64,000 nt of DNA from Falsiroseomonas sp051860665 (GCF_051860665.1 NZ_JBHYDM010000019.1:23366-87365), one strand, 5' to 3'; counted from the stretch's first letter, positions 7,859 through 17,392 are shown. Translations and numbers: made by a program. The notes: generated by a model from the sequence alone, not told the origin.

Positions 7859-9256
7859 GTGCCGGATTTTGCCCGCCTCTACGACGTCTTGGTGGTCGGC
7901 GGCGGCAATGCCGCCCTCTGCGCCGCCATCACCGCGCGCCGGGCCGGCGCCTCCGTCATCCTGTGCGAGGCCTCCCCGCCCCCGCTGCGCGGCGGCAATT
8001 CGCGCCACACCCGCAACCTCCGCGCCTTGCATCCCGGCCCCACCCAGGTGCTGACCGACAGCTACCTGGAGGAGGAATACTGGGACGACCTGAACCGGGT
8101 GACGGGCGGCAAGACGGATGAGGGCCTGGCCCGCATGTGCATCCGCGCCAGCCAACACGCGCCGGATTTCCTGGCGAGCTGCGGCGTGGTCTTCCAGCCC
8201 TCGCTTTCCGGCACGCTGTCGCTGTCCCGCACCAACGCCTTCTTCCTCGGCGGCGGCAAGGCCCTGGTGAATGCGCTGTTCCGGGAAGCGGCGCGGCTCG
8301 GCATCGTGCTGCTGACGGATACCGAGGTGCAGCACATCCAGGTGGAGGAAGGCCATGCGACGGAGGCCATCGTCTCCCACAAAGGCTTCCCCGAGCGCAT
8401 CCGCTTCAAGGCCCTCGTCGCGGCCAGCGGCGGCTTCCAGGCGAATAGAACCTGGCTGCGGGAATACTGGGGCGATGCCGCCGACAATTTCCAGATCCGC
8501 GGCACCCCCTATGCCCAGGGCACCATCCTGAAGGATCTGCTGGCACAGGGCGTGCAGCAGGTGGGCGACCCCACGCAGTTCCACGCGGTGGCAAACGATG
8601 CCCGCGCACCCATGGAGGATGGCGGCCTCGCCATGCGGCTGGACTGCGTGCCCTTCAGCCTGGTGGTGAACCGCGATGTCGAGCGCTTCTACGACGAGGG
8701 CGAGGATGTCTGGCCGAAGCGCTATGCCATCTGGGGCCGGCTGATCGCGCAGCAGCCCGGCCAGATCGCCCTGGCGGTGACGGACAGCAAGGCGGTGCTG
8801 AATTTTTTGCCCAGCGTCTACCCGCCCTACAAGGCGGATAGCATCGCAGAGATTGCCGCGATGGCCGGCTTCGATGCCGGCAAGCTTGAAAGGGTGGTGG
8901 CGGATTTCAACGCCGCCGTCCGTCCAGGCACCTTCAAGCCCATGGTGCCGGACGATTGCAGCACCGAAGGCCTCGTGCCGCCGAAAAGCCATTGGGCCCG
9001 GCGCATCGATACGCCGCCCTACTACGCCTATCCGCTGCGGCCGGGCATCACCTTCACCTTCCTCGGCGTGAAGGTGAACGACCAGGCCCGCGTGCTGATG
9101 GCCGATGGCAGGCCTTCCGCCAATATGTTCGCAAGTGGGGAAATCATGTCGGGCAATATCCTCGGCCAGGGCTATCTCGCCGGCTTCGGCATGACCCTCG
9201 GCACCGTCTTCGGACGCCTGGCCGGTGAGGGAGCGGCGCGCCATGTCCGCAACTGA
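7859..9256 (+). CDS. tcuA: FAD-dependent tricarballylate dehydrogenase
   Basis: A 465-residue flavoprotein of the fumarate reductase/succinate dehydrogenase flavoprotein family, matching TcuA in length. It oxidises tricarballylate to cis-aconitate, which enters the TCA cycle. The N-terminal dinucleotide fold shows VVGGGNAALCAAITARRAG (about 10-28) followed by the acidic residue of CEA; RGGNSRHTRN near residue 43 is a TcuA-type motif around the flavin. The C-terminal segment SGEIMSGNILGQGYLAGFG closes the FAD site. The GTG start is chosen for its ribosome site and the family length; the much longer open frame crosses the divergent regulator. Its end overlaps tcuB by 14 bases, so the two are coupled and TcuB reoxidises the flavin. 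Confidence 0.9.
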   Translation: MPDFARLYDVLVVGGGNAALCAAITARRAGASVILCEASPPPLRGGNSRHTRNLRALHPGPTQVLTDSYLEEEYWDDLNRVTGGKTDEGLARMCIRASQHAPDFLASCGVVFQPSLSGTLSLSRTNAFFLGGGKALVNALFREAARLGIVLLTDTEVQHIQVEEGHATEAIVSHKGFPERIRFKALVAASGGFQANRTWLREYWGDAADNFQIRGTPYAQGTILKDLLAQGVQQVGDPTQFHAVANDARAPMEDGGLAMRLDCVPFSLVVNRDVERFYDEGEDVWPKRYAIWGRLIAQQPGQIALAVTDSKAVLNFLPSVYPPYKADSIAEIAAMAGFDAGKLERVVADFNAAVRPGTFKPMVPDDCSTEGLVPPKSHWARRIDTPPYYAYPLRPGITFTFLGVKVNDQARVLMADGRPSANMFASGEIMSGNILGQGYLAGFGMTLGTVFGRLAGEGAARHVRN

Positions 9257-10388
9257 GATGAGCAAGCTGGACCTGCTGCTGCAGGAAGCGACCGGGATCG
9301 AATCCGAGGCCTACCAGGACGCCCGCCGTCAGATGGCGGTCTGCAATGCCTGCCGCTACTGCGAGGGCTATTGCGCCGTCTTCCCGGCCATGGCCGCGCG
9401 GCGGGATTTCGAGAAGGCGGACCTGACCCACCTGGCGAACCTCTGCCATGGCTGCAAGGGCTGCTACCACGCCTGCCAATACGCGCCGCCGCATGCCTTC
9501 GGCATCAATATCCCGGCGACCTTCGCGACCATCCGGCAGGAGAGCTACGCGGAATACGCTTGGCCTTCGGGCGCGGGCAGGCTGTTTGCGCGCAACGGCA
9601 CGCTGGTGGCGGGGCTGGCGACGCTCTTCGTGATGCTGGCGCTGATCCTCAGCGTGGCGATCAAGGACCCGGCGGTGCTGTTCAGCGCGCAGACCGGCAC
9701 CGGCGCCTTCTTCCGCATCATCCCGATGTGGCTGATCAACCTGCTGGCTGGCGGCAGCTTCCTCTTCGCCATCCTCGCCATGGCCATGGGCGCCATCCGC
9801 TACTGGCGCGCCACCGGCGGCATGGGCGGCAGTTTCCAGCCAGCACCGGCGGCGGAAGCGGCGGTGGATGTGCTGACGCTCCGCAACCTCGGCGGCGGCG
9901 GGCATGGCTGCAACGACCTGGACGACAGTTTTGCCCAGCACCGGCGCTGGCTGCATCAGTCCATGTTCTTCGGCTTCATGCTCTGCTTTGCGGCCACCAC
10001 CACCGGCGCGATCTATCACCACATCTTCGGCTGGCATTCGCCGCACGCCTTCCTGTCCCTGCCCGTGCAGCTCGGCACCTGGGGCGGCGTGCTGCTCTGC
10101 ATCGGCACGGCGGGGCTGATCGTGGTGAAGACCATCACGGACCCCGTGCCGGTGGCCCGCAAGCTGATGGGCGGCGAATACGCCATGCTCGGCCTGCTCT
10201 TCCTGATCGGCGCCACCGGGCTGCTGCTGCTGGCGGTGCGGCATACCGGGGCGATGGGCCTGATGCTGGTACTGCATCTGGGCCTTGTGCTCGCGCTCTT
10301 CGTGGTGCTGCCCTATTCGAAGATGGTGCACGGGATTTATCGCGGCATCGCCCTGCTGCGGAATGCGCGGGAGAAGCGGCCGGCCTGA
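9243..10388 (+). CDS. tcuB: Tricarballylate utilization protein, membrane iron-sulfur electron carrier
   Basis: A 381-residue protein. The N-terminus carries two cysteine clusters, CNACRYCEGYC (about 34-44) and CHGCKGCYHAC (about 69-79), that fit two 4Fe-4S centres; the rest holds about six hydrophobic helices with several histidines suited to b-type heme binding. In characterised systems TcuB takes electrons from reduced TcuA into the membrane chain. ATG 9243 is chosen over 9225 because it gives the family length; both lie inside the tcuA end. No TcuC-type permease adjoins, so uptake is by another route, conceivably the TRAP system at 1725-4637. Confidence 0.9.
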   Translation: MSATEMSKLDLLLQEATGIESEAYQDARRQMAVCNACRYCEGYCAVFPAMAARRDFEKADLTHLANLCHGCKGCYHACQYAPPHAFGINIPATFATIRQESYAEYAWPSGAGRLFARNGTLVAGLATLFVMLALILSVAIKDPAVLFSAQTGTGAFFRIIPMWLINLLAGGSFLFAILAMAMGAIRYWRATGGMGGSFQPAPAAEAAVDVLTLRNLGGGGHGCNDLDDSFAQHRRWLHQSMFFGFMLCFAATTTGAIYHHIFGWHSPHAFLSLPVQLGTWGGVLLCIGTAGLIVVKTITDPVPVARKLMGGEYAMLGLLFLIGATGLLLLAVRHTGAMGLMLVLHLGLVLALFVVLPYSKMVHGIYRGIALLRNAREKRPA

Positions 10389-10463
10389 GGCCGGGCTTCC
10401 GCGAAACAGGGACGAAACATTCGCCCCTGTTGCGAAACGCGATCGAAACCTCGCCACCCTAGC

Positions 10464-10488
10464 AAGCGCCCCCACCGCAGGGGCGCTT
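10464..10488 (+). terminator. Stem-loop between tcuB and the RTX gene
   Basis: AAGCGCCCC at 10464-10472 pairs perfectly with GGGGCGCTT at 10480-10488 around a 7-base loop. It lies 75 bases after tcuB and 48 before the RTX start. There is no T-run, so it may be a terminator for tcuAB or a leader structure of the RTX message. Confidence 0.4.
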
Positions 10489-10536
10489 CCGAGGGAGTGG
10501 ATCCGGCCCGCTGCCCTTCCACACCACGAGGTTTCC

Positions 10537-13404
10537 ATGACCACGCCCAGAATGGCGTCCCTTGCCGCGTCGCCCCATGTCGTCGAGGGCACCGATGGCA
10601 CGGACTACCTGTTCGGCACGGCCGCCGCCGACCTGATCCTCGGCTATGGCGGTGACGACCAGATCTTCCATGACAGCCCCGCCGGATTGCAGGGCGACAC
10701 GATCTCGGGCGGCGCGGGCTTCGACGCGCTGAACCTGAGCTTCGCGGGCGCGACAGCGGGCGTCACCTTCACCGTGGTCGATTCGGCGGAGATGATCTCG
10801 CTGCTCGGCGCGAAACTCGTCGATATCGAGGCCTATGCCATCACCGGCTCCGCCTTCGCCGACCGTTTCACCGGCGGCACCTGGGACGACCGTTTTGTTG
10901 GCGGCGGAGGCAACGACACGGCACTCGGCGGGCTGGGCGACGACACGCTCTTCGGCGAGGACGGCCATGACCGCCTGGAGGGCGGCAATGGCGACGACGC
11001 GCTGCTGGGCGATGCCGGCAACGACCAGCTCGGCGGCGGCAATGGCCGCGACCAGCTCTTTGGCGGCAGCGGCAATGACCGCCTCTATGGCCAGGCGGGC
11101 GAGGACCAGATGTTCGGCGAGGCCGGCCACGACCTGATGGACGGCGGCACCGGAAACGACACGCTGCGCGGCGGCGAGGGCAACGACACGCTGCTCGGCG
11201 AGGCCGGCGACGACAGCCTGTCCGGCGGCACCGGCGCCGATACGCTGAATGGCGGCAGCGGCAATGACGTGATCGAGCGCTGGCAAGGCGAGGGCGCCGA
11301 TTCCATCGATGGCGGCACGGGCCTGGACCGGCTGGTGCTGCATGGCCTGTCCGGCAGCTTCGTCGCCAAGGCGGCCAATGTTCTGAACGTCCTGGCCGAT
11401 GGCACCCGCATCCTCAACATCGAGGCCTACAGCATCGACGGCGACGAGCAGGCCAATCTCTTCGCCGGCGAGGCCGGGGACGACGTGCTGAACGGCTTCT
11501 ACGGCGCGGATACGCTGCGCGGCGGCAGTGGCCATGACCTGCTGATGGGCGGCGAAGGCGCCGACCTGCTGGAAGGCGGCGAGGGCGACGACATCCTCAT
11601 CGTCGGGGCCGGCGGCATCGACACGATCCGCGGCGGCGCCGGCATGGACACCGCGCGGATCGACCGCTTCACCTATTCCGATGCGATCAGCTACCGCTTC
11701 ACTGGAAGCGCGACCGCCACCCTCTCCGACGGCACCACGCTGGTCGATATCGAGATCGTCGAGATCAACACGGCCTATGGCCATGATGTGCTGACGGCCG
11801 GCACGGCCAAGCGCGTGGTCTTCAACGCCGCCGGCGGCAACAATGCACTGACCGGCAATACCGGCAACGACGTGATGACGGCCGGCCATGGCAACGACAC
11901 CATCCGCTCCGGCAGCGGCATGGACCGCATCGTCGATGGCGGCGGCAACAACATCATCGATTCCGGCGCCGGCGACGACGATGTCAGCGTGGACGGCGCT
12001 TCAGGCCATAGCCGCATCCAGCTCGGCAGCGGCAACGACGTGGTCTATCTCAACAATGGCGGCGGCAGCGCCGGCGGCCTCTATACGGTGGATGGCGGGG
12101 ACGGCATCGACTTCGCCTGGATCAACCGCTCCGCCAGCAGCCGCGATCTGACCTTCACCCTTTCCGCCAATGCCGTGATGGCGAATGGCGATGTCACGCT
12201 GGCCAATGTGGAGCGCGTGCATATCCGCGCCGGCTCCGGCCGGGACAGCCTGGTGGGCGGCGCGCTGGATGACTGGTTCAACGGCATGTCGGGTGCCGAT
12301 ACGCTGCTGGGCCTGGGCGGCAATGACGAGCTGACCGGCTGGTACGGCGCCGATCGGCTGGAGGGCGGCGATGGGGCCGACATCCTCTGGGCCACCGGCG
12401 GCATCAAGGATGGTGAGGCCGATACGCTGCTGGGCGGCGCCGGGGCGGATGCGCTGCACATGAACCGCGGCGACCAGGCCGATGGCGGGACGGAGGAGGA
12501 CAGCCTCTTCCTCGACCTGACCGAGGAATATGTCGATTTCGCCTTCACCTTCGCCACCGGCCTGGTGCAGGTGGATGCCACCACCCGCTTCACCGGCATG
12601 GAGCGCCTGTTCTTCGACGGCGGCCGCGGCCATGACAGCGTCACCGGCGGGGCCTTGGCCGATGTGCTGGAGGGCAATGCCGGCAACGACAAGCTGCGCG
12701 GCGGCGGCGGCAATGACGAACTGACGGATGGCGACGGTCATGACAGCCTCTATGGCGAGGCCGGCGACGATCTCTTCATCCGCACCGACTTCGACGCCAA
12801 TGGCACCGACTATTTCGACGGCAGCTCCGGCGTGGATACGCTGCGCTTCAATATCGTCTCGGGCCAGCCGGTCTGGCTGGACATGGTGGCGCAGCAGTTC
12901 AATGGCGGCCTGGCCCAGGGCCTGACGCTCCGCATGATCGAGAATGTGGTCGGCAGCGACGCCGGGGACGATATCCGCGGCTCCGCCTCCGCCAATGCCT
13001 TCTGGGGCGGCAAGGGCTCGGATTACCTGGAGGGGCGCGAGGGCAATGACACGCTGGAGGGCGGCGAGGGATCCGACATGCTCTCCGGCGGTGCGGGGCG
13101 CGACAGCTTCCTCTTCGGCCTCGGCGCCACCGGCTCCGGCGACCTCATCCTGGACTTCGTCCGCGGCGAGGACCGCATCGCGATCGAGCGCGAGGCCTTC
13201 GGTCTGGGGAATGCCACGACCGCGTCCCTGGTCGTCGGCGCCAGCCCGGTGGTGAATGCAGCCGGGCCACAATTCCTCTTCGAAACCGGCACCGGCCGGC
13301 TCTGGTTCGATGCTGATGGCACGGGGGATCTGGCCGATATCAGCTGGGTCGCGACGCTGTCCGGCGTCACCGCCCTCTCGACGGCGGACCTCATCCTGGT
13401 GTGA
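10537..13404 (+). CDS. Large RTX calcium-binding secreted protein
   Basis: A 955-residue acidic protein built of several blocks of glycine/aspartate nonapeptides of the GGxGxDxLx type (about 122-250, 325-365, 440-485, 575-650, 700-745, 815-860), separated by beta-rich spacers with VDIEAY or LANVERV-like strands. No N-terminal signal peptide is seen, while the C-terminus (about 860-955) looks like the M10/serralysin C-terminal domain with an uncleaved type I secretion signal ending in hydrophobic residues. Such repeats fold into calcium-filled beta-rolls after export. No catalytic domain is recognised, so a surface or matrix role is more likely than an enzyme. ATG 10537 begins at the family-like N-terminus; the open frame upstream runs into tcuB. 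A type I exporter lies at 57114-61836. Confidence 0.88.
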   Translation: MTTPRMASLAASPHVVEGTDGTDYLFGTAAADLILGYGGDDQIFHDSPAGLQGDTISGGAGFDALNLSFAGATAGVTFTVVDSAEMISLLGAKLVDIEAYAITGSAFADRFTGGTWDDRFVGGGGNDTALGGLGDDTLFGEDGHDRLEGGNGDDALLGDAGNDQLGGGNGRDQLFGGSGNDRLYGQAGEDQMFGEAGHDLMDGGTGNDTLRGGEGNDTLLGEAGDDSLSGGTGADTLNGGSGNDVIERWQGEGADSIDGGTGLDRLVLHGLSGSFVAKAANVLNVLADGTRILNIEAYSIDGDEQANLFAGEAGDDVLNGFYGADTLRGGSGHDLLMGGEGADLLEGGEGDDILIVGAGGIDTIRGGAGMDTARIDRFTYSDAISYRFTGSATATLSDGTTLVDIEIVEINTAYGHDVLTAGTAKRVVFNAAGGNNALTGNTGNDVMTAGHGNDTIRSGSGMDRIVDGGGNNIIDSGAGDDDVSVDGASGHSRIQLGSGNDVVYLNNGGGSAGGLYTVDGGDGIDFAWINRSASSRDLTFTLSANAVMANGDVTLANVERVHIRAGSGRDSLVGGALDDWFNGMSGADTLLGLGGNDELTGWYGADRLEGGDGADILWATGGIKDGEADTLLGGAGADALHMNRGDQADGGTEEDSLFLDLTEEYVDFAFTFATGLVQVDATTRFTGMERLFFDGGRGHDSVTGGALADVLEGNAGNDKLRGGGGNDELTDGDGHDSLYGEAGDDLFIRTDFDANGTDYFDGSSGVDTLRFNIVSGQPVWLDMVAQQFNGGLAQGLTLRMIENVVGSDAGDDIRGSASANAFWGGKGSDYLEGREGNDTLEGGEGSDMLSGGAGRDSFLFGLGATGSGDLILDFVRGEDRIAIEREAFGLGNATTASLVVGASPVVNAAGPQFLFETGTGRLWFDADGTGDLADISWVATLSGVTALSTADLILV

Positions 13405-13432
13405 ATGGTCCCCGGCAGGTGGGGACGGGGCG

Positions 13433-14041
13433 ATGCGGCATTTCTACGGATGGGCGACGCCCAATTCCCAGCGCGTCTCCATCATGCTGGAGGAGTGCGC
13501 GCTGGATTATTCCGTGACCGGCGTGAACATCCGCGCCCGGGAACAGTTCGCGCCCGAGATCCTGGCGCTGAACCCCTATGGAAAGATCCCGATCCTGGTG
13601 GAGGAGGGGCGCCCGATCTTCGAAAGCGGCGCCATCCTGCTGCATCTGGCGGAGCGCCACGGGGTGCTGATGGGGGAGGATCGCGCCACCACCCTGTCCT
13701 GGCTGATGGTCGCCCTGACCTCGCTCGGCCCCTTTACGGGCCAGGCGCATCACTGGACCGAGCTGGCGCCGCAGAAGCCGGAGGCGGCGCGGGCGCATGC
13801 CACCGCCCTCGTCGACCGGGTCTACCGCCTGCTGGACGGGCGGCTGGCGGAGGTGCCGTATATCGCCGGCGCCAGCTGCTCCATCGCCGATATCGCGGCC
13901 TATCCCTGGGTGGCGAAGCATGGCTGGGCCGACCGGACCCTGGACCCCACCCCGCATCTGGCCGCCTGGTTCGCCCGGATGGGCGAACGCCCGGCGGTGC
14001 GGCGCGGCATGGCGGTGCCGGCGGGGGCACGGCTGGAATAG
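13433..14041 (+). CDS. Glutathione S-transferase family protein
   Basis: A 202-residue two-domain transferase. The thioredoxin-like N-terminal domain (about 1-78) contains NPYGKIPILV with the cis-Pro and FESGAILLHLAE, whose Glu-Ser pair binds the gamma-glutamyl part of glutathione. The helical C-terminal domain has the N-capping SIADIAAYPWV segment. WATPNSQRV near residue 6 puts Thr/Ser at the usual catalytic position, similar to the YfcG/YghU-like group. It begins 28 bases after the RTX gene. Substrate unknown; detoxification or disulfide reductase activity are the usual roles. Confidence 0.88.
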   Translation: MRHFYGWATPNSQRVSIMLEECALDYSVTGVNIRAREQFAPEILALNPYGKIPILVEEGRPIFESGAILLHLAERHGVLMGEDRATTLSWLMVALTSLGPFTGQAHHWTELAPQKPEAARAHATALVDRVYRLLDGRLAEVPYIAGASCSIADIAAYPWVAKHGWADRTLDPTPHLAAWFARMGERPAVRRGMAVPAGARLE

Positions 14042-14241
14042 TGCTCCCGCGGCCGTTCAGGGCAGCCGGATGGTGTTGAGGCCGGTGAAGGCCTGGTCCT
14101 CATCCTCGTCAACATGCCGCCGGCGAAGCTGCCGACGCCTTCCGGCAAGGACGGCTCCGTCGGCGCCGGCTGCGAAGCCGGGGGCACATGGTTCGGGAAC
14201 AGGATCTGCAGGAAGGCCGGCGGAACCCCCAGCTACTGCAA

Positions 14242-14496
14242 TCAATCAAGGACATCCGGCGGAACATCGGACTGGTAATAGGACGGTATGGTGATGCCTG
14301 GTGCCTCGATACCGATTGGGGGGGTGTCGGGCATCTGTAGGATCTCGGGCGGCACCTCGATGTCGGGCAGGGGGATGCCGACACCGCCGGTGGTGATGGT
14401 GTTCGGCGCGCTGACGAAGCCGCCGATGACCGAATCCAGCATTGCCTCGTCCAGCTTCTGCGGCTCCGACGTCATCTTGCCCGCGTGATTGGCCAT
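14242..14496 (-). CDS. Small protein with double-glycine leader-like N-terminus
   Basis: An 84-residue protein not recognised as a named family. Residues about 15-27 read LDEAMLDSVIGGF, which fits the double-glycine leader pattern with hydrophobic positions at -4, -7 and -12 before GG. After the GG the tail is Pro-rich with spaced hydrophobic pairs (GIPLPDIEVPPEIL, MPDTPPIGIEAPGI) and no cysteine. Such leaders are normally removed by a C39 peptidase joined to an ABC exporter; none is in the window. The start at 14496 (MANHAG) is preferred to 14508. A second GG-motif small protein is at 32337. Peptide export is inference. Confidence 0.55.
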   Translation of the reverse strand: MANHAGKMTSEPQKLDEAMLDSVIGGFVSAPNTITTGGVGIPLPDIEVPPEILQMPDTPPIGIEAPGITIPSYYQSDVPPDVLD

Positions 14497-14741
14497 GGCC
14501 CCGATCACCCCTTGCCTTGCGACACGGCGGGCTTCGACTGGGCCGACCCGGCCCGGACCCCGCTTGCCCGAACCATGCCTGTTACGGCCTTCCGTAGGAA
14601 GAAACGAGTTCCACTCGTTGCGATAGGACCGCCCTATGGCTTTCGGCGCGGCCAGCCCGCCGGCGAAACTTTCCTGGCGTGCCCCGTCTCGAAATCCCAG
14701 CTATGCTGCACTGCCGTCGTGGCACGCGAAGGATGCACCGG

Positions 14742-17048
14742 ATGAACGCCCAAACCCCTCCCCCCGGGCGCGAACTGATGGCCAGGGGCGCCGAGACCCT
14801 GAGCCGCTTCATGGAACAGGCCCAGGCCATGGGTGAGGTCGCGCGCAAGCAGATGGCCGCCATGACCCCGGCGCTCGCCCCGCCGCGCATCCTGGATGGC
14901 GCCGGTCCCACCGGCTCGGCCTTCCTCGGCCAGTCCCCCTTCAAGCTGATGGCCGATGCCATGGCCTATGCGGTGGATGCCTCGCAGCGTTCCGTCCTGT
15001 TCTGGGACACGATGCGCCAAGCCGGCAATGCCTTCGTCGAGCATGAGAAGGCCGGCTGCCCGCCGGTGCTGGTCTTCGAATGGGACATGGTGGTGGATGG
15101 CCGCACCCTGCCCCGCCGCTGCAACTACGCCCTGGTCCGCATCAAGCCGCCGGAGGGGGTGCGCGAGCCCGACCCGGCGATGCGCCCCTTCGTCATCATC
15201 GACCCCCGCGCCGGCCACGGCGCCGGCATCGGCGGCTTCAAGTCGGACAGCCAGGTGGGCGTGGCACTCCGCCGCGGCCATCCTGTCTATTTCGTCATCT
15301 TCTTCCGCGACCCCGAGCCCGGCCAGACCATCCTGGACATCACCGAGGCCGAGGCAATCTTCCTGCGCCGCATCCACGAATTGCACCCGGATGCGCAGCG
15401 CCCCGTGGTGATCGGCAATTGCCAGGGCGGCTGGGCGGTGATGATGCTCGGCGCCTCCGAGCCCGATCTCACCGGCCCCCTGGTGCTGAACGGCGCGCCA
15501 CTGTCCTATTGGGCGGGCGAGAAGGGCCGCAACCCGATGCGCTATACCGGCGGCCTGGCCGGCGGGTCCTGGCCCGCGGCGCTGCTGGCCGATCTCGGCA
15601 ATGGCACCTTCGACGGCGCCAACCTGGTCGCGAACTTCGAGAGCCTTTCGCCGGGCAACACCAAGTTCCGCAAGTACTTCAACCTGTATGAGAAGGTGGA
15701 CACCGAGGCCGAGCGCTTCCTGGAATTCGAGCGCTGGTGGGGCGGCTACTTCCTGATGACGCGGGACGAGATCCGCTGGATCGTCGAGAACCTCTTCATC
15801 GGCGACAAATTCGCCCGCGGCGAGATCAGCGCCGGCAAGGGCGCCAGCTTCAACATGCGGTCCGTAAAATCGCCGATCGTGGTCTTCGCCTCGGCCGGCG
15901 ACAATATCACCCCGCCCGGCCAGGCGCTGCGCTGGATCGCCGACGTCTATCGCGACGAGCAGGAGATCAAGACCCTCGGCCAGACCATCATCTACCTGGT
16001 GCATGACGAGATCGGCCATCTCGGCATCTTCGTCTCCGGCAAGGTGGCCAACAAGGAACATGCCGAGATCGCCAATACCCTCGACCTGATCGAGAGCGTG
16101 GCGCCGGGCCTTTACGAGCTTCGCATCACCGGCACGGCCGGCACGGGCCTCAACACCGGCTACCAGGTGGAGCTGGTGGAGAAGACGGTGGCCGATATCC
16201 GCGCCGTCTCCGGCGATGCGGAGAACGAGGCCTTTCCGGCGGTGGCGCGCATCTCCGCGCTGAACCAGATGATCTACGACCTGTTTGCCAGCCCGATCGT
16301 GCGGCAATTCGCCACCGAGGAATCGGCCGAGCTGCGGCGGCAGATGAACCCGATGCGCGCGCGCCGCTACCTGGTGAGCGACGCCAATCCGCTGATGCGG
16401 CCGCTGGGCACCATGGCGGAGATGGTGCGCGCGAACCGCCAGCCCGTGGCGCCCGACAATCCCTTCGTCGCCATGGAACGCGCCTGGGCCGATGGCGTGG
16501 AGCGCAGCATCGATGCCTGGCGCGACTGGCGCGACCAGATGCAGGAAACCGCCTTCCACGCCGTCTATGGCACGCTCTCCGCGCTCAATGTCGCCTCCGA
16601 GGTGCCGACGCTGGACGCCGCGCCGGAACTGGCAGGCGAGACGCCGGATGTGCGCGCGGCGCTGGAGCGCATCGCGCAGGGCGGCTATGCGGAAGCCGTG
16701 GTGCGGATGATGATCCTGCTGGCCAAGGCGCGCGGTGGCGTCCGCCGCAGCCGCCTCGCCCGCTCCAACGCCCTGCTGACGACGGAGGAGCCCTTCGCGC
16801 AGCTCACCGCCTCCGCCCGCCAGGCGCTGATCCGGGAGCAGACGGTGGTGGTGGAGATGGCGCCGCAGCAGGCCTTCGAGACGCTGGTCACCCTGCTGCC
16901 CGACCCCGCCGAGCGCCGCCGCGCCCTGGCCACCGTGGCCGATGTGGCGGGGCCGGAGGAGGAGCTCGGCGAGCCGGCCCAGGCCATGCTCGCGCGCCTG
17001 CGCGCCCTGCTGGCGCCACCGCCGCGACGCCCGCGCCAGCCCGGCTGA
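14742..17048 (+). CDS. DUF3141 domain protein, alpha/beta hydrolase fold
   Basis: A 768-residue protein of the DUF3141 family, distantly related to class III polyhydroxyalkanoate synthases. VVIGNCQGGWAVMMLGASEP around residues 222-241 is the nucleophile elbow, with Cys in GNCQGGW in place of the Ser of lipases, as in PHA synthases. Aspartate in FASAGDNITPP and histidine in HDEIGHLGIF are placed to complete a triad. The N-terminal ~100 residues and C-terminal ~250 are helical and unassigned. Function unproven; a polyester or acyl-CoA related hydrolase or synthase is possible. ATG 14742 is chosen, though 14733 is in frame nine bases earlier. Confidence 0.82.
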   Translation: MNAQTPPPGRELMARGAETLSRFMEQAQAMGEVARKQMAAMTPALAPPRILDGAGPTGSAFLGQSPFKLMADAMAYAVDASQRSVLFWDTMRQAGNAFVEHEKAGCPPVLVFEWDMVVDGRTLPRRCNYALVRIKPPEGVREPDPAMRPFVIIDPRAGHGAGIGGFKSDSQVGVALRRGHPVYFVIFFRDPEPGQTILDITEAEAIFLRRIHELHPDAQRPVVIGNCQGGWAVMMLGASEPDLTGPLVLNGAPLSYWAGEKGRNPMRYTGGLAGGSWPAALLADLGNGTFDGANLVANFESLSPGNTKFRKYFNLYEKVDTEAERFLEFERWWGGYFLMTRDEIRWIVENLFIGDKFARGEISAGKGASFNMRSVKSPIVVFASAGDNITPPGQALRWIADVYRDEQEIKTLGQTIIYLVHDEIGHLGIFVSGKVANKEHAEIANTLDLIESVAPGLYELRITGTAGTGLNTGYQVELVEKTVADIRAVSGDAENEAFPAVARISALNQMIYDLFASPIVRQFATEESAELRRQMNPMRARRYLVSDANPLMRPLGTMAEMVRANRQPVAPDNPFVAMERAWADGVERSIDAWRDWRDQMQETAFHAVYGTLSALNVASEVPTLDAAPELAGETPDVRAALERIAQGGYAEAVVRMMILLAKARGGVRRSRLARSNALLTTEEPFAQLTASARQALIREQTVVVEMAPQQAFETLVTLLPDPAERRRALATVADVAGPEEELGEPAQAMLARLRALLAPPPRRPRQPG

Positions 17049-17194
17049 GGCCGGGCCGCGGCGCGAAATTCATCCCTGCCCGGATTCACTCCTGGGCAAT
17101 CGGGCCATGCCATCCTGCCCCTGCGTCCGGCACTCCCCCGTATCGGACCCCAAGGCCGCAAGAATTGCGGCGCCGAGGCAAGAGGGCCAAGCCG

Positions 17195-17392
17195 ATGATG
17201 CCGCATACCGCTGCAAGCCAGAGACCCCACCGCGCCCCCGATTTCGTGGCCGCGACACTGCTCACCTCCGAGGAGGGGGCCGAGATCCACCTGATGGACC
17301 GCGAAGGCCGCCTTCTGCGGCTGCCGACGGACGAGGCCAATGCCCGCCAGCTGATCATCGGGCTCTGGCAGGCACTCGACCGCGCGAAGTAG
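17195..17392 (+). CDS. Small hypothetical protein
   Basis: A 65-residue protein I do not recognise. After a basic start with several His residues, the core (about 18-62) reads as beta strands and a helix: FVAATLLTSEEGAEIHLMD, then LLRLPTDEANARQLIIGLW. Its codon use matches neighbouring genes. It sits between the DUF3141 gene and the dehydrogenase, both on the same strand, with gaps of about 146 and 81 bases. ATG 17195 is preferred over an upstream TTG at 17165. Confidence 0.5.
   Translation: MMPHTAASQRPHRAPDFVAATLLTSEEGAEIHLMDREGRLLRLPTDEANARQLIIGLWQALDRAK

Noticed and set aside
10900..13110. Regular short DNA repeats that might be read as CRISPR or satellite DNA
   Set aside because: The periodicity is 27 bases and in frame, from RTX nonapeptide codons; there are no unique spacers.
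14057..14245. Possible second GG-type small gene on the minus strand
   Set aside because: A short stretch in one frame (VPPAFLQ) resembles the upstream small protein (VPPEILQ), but the frame has a stop just before, no leader and no start. It may be a decayed fragment or chance.
14634..16559. 641-codon open frame on the minus strand
   Set aside because: It lies opposite the DUF3141 gene, is rich in His, Arg, Gly and Ala, and shows no family. High GC content makes long antisense frames common.
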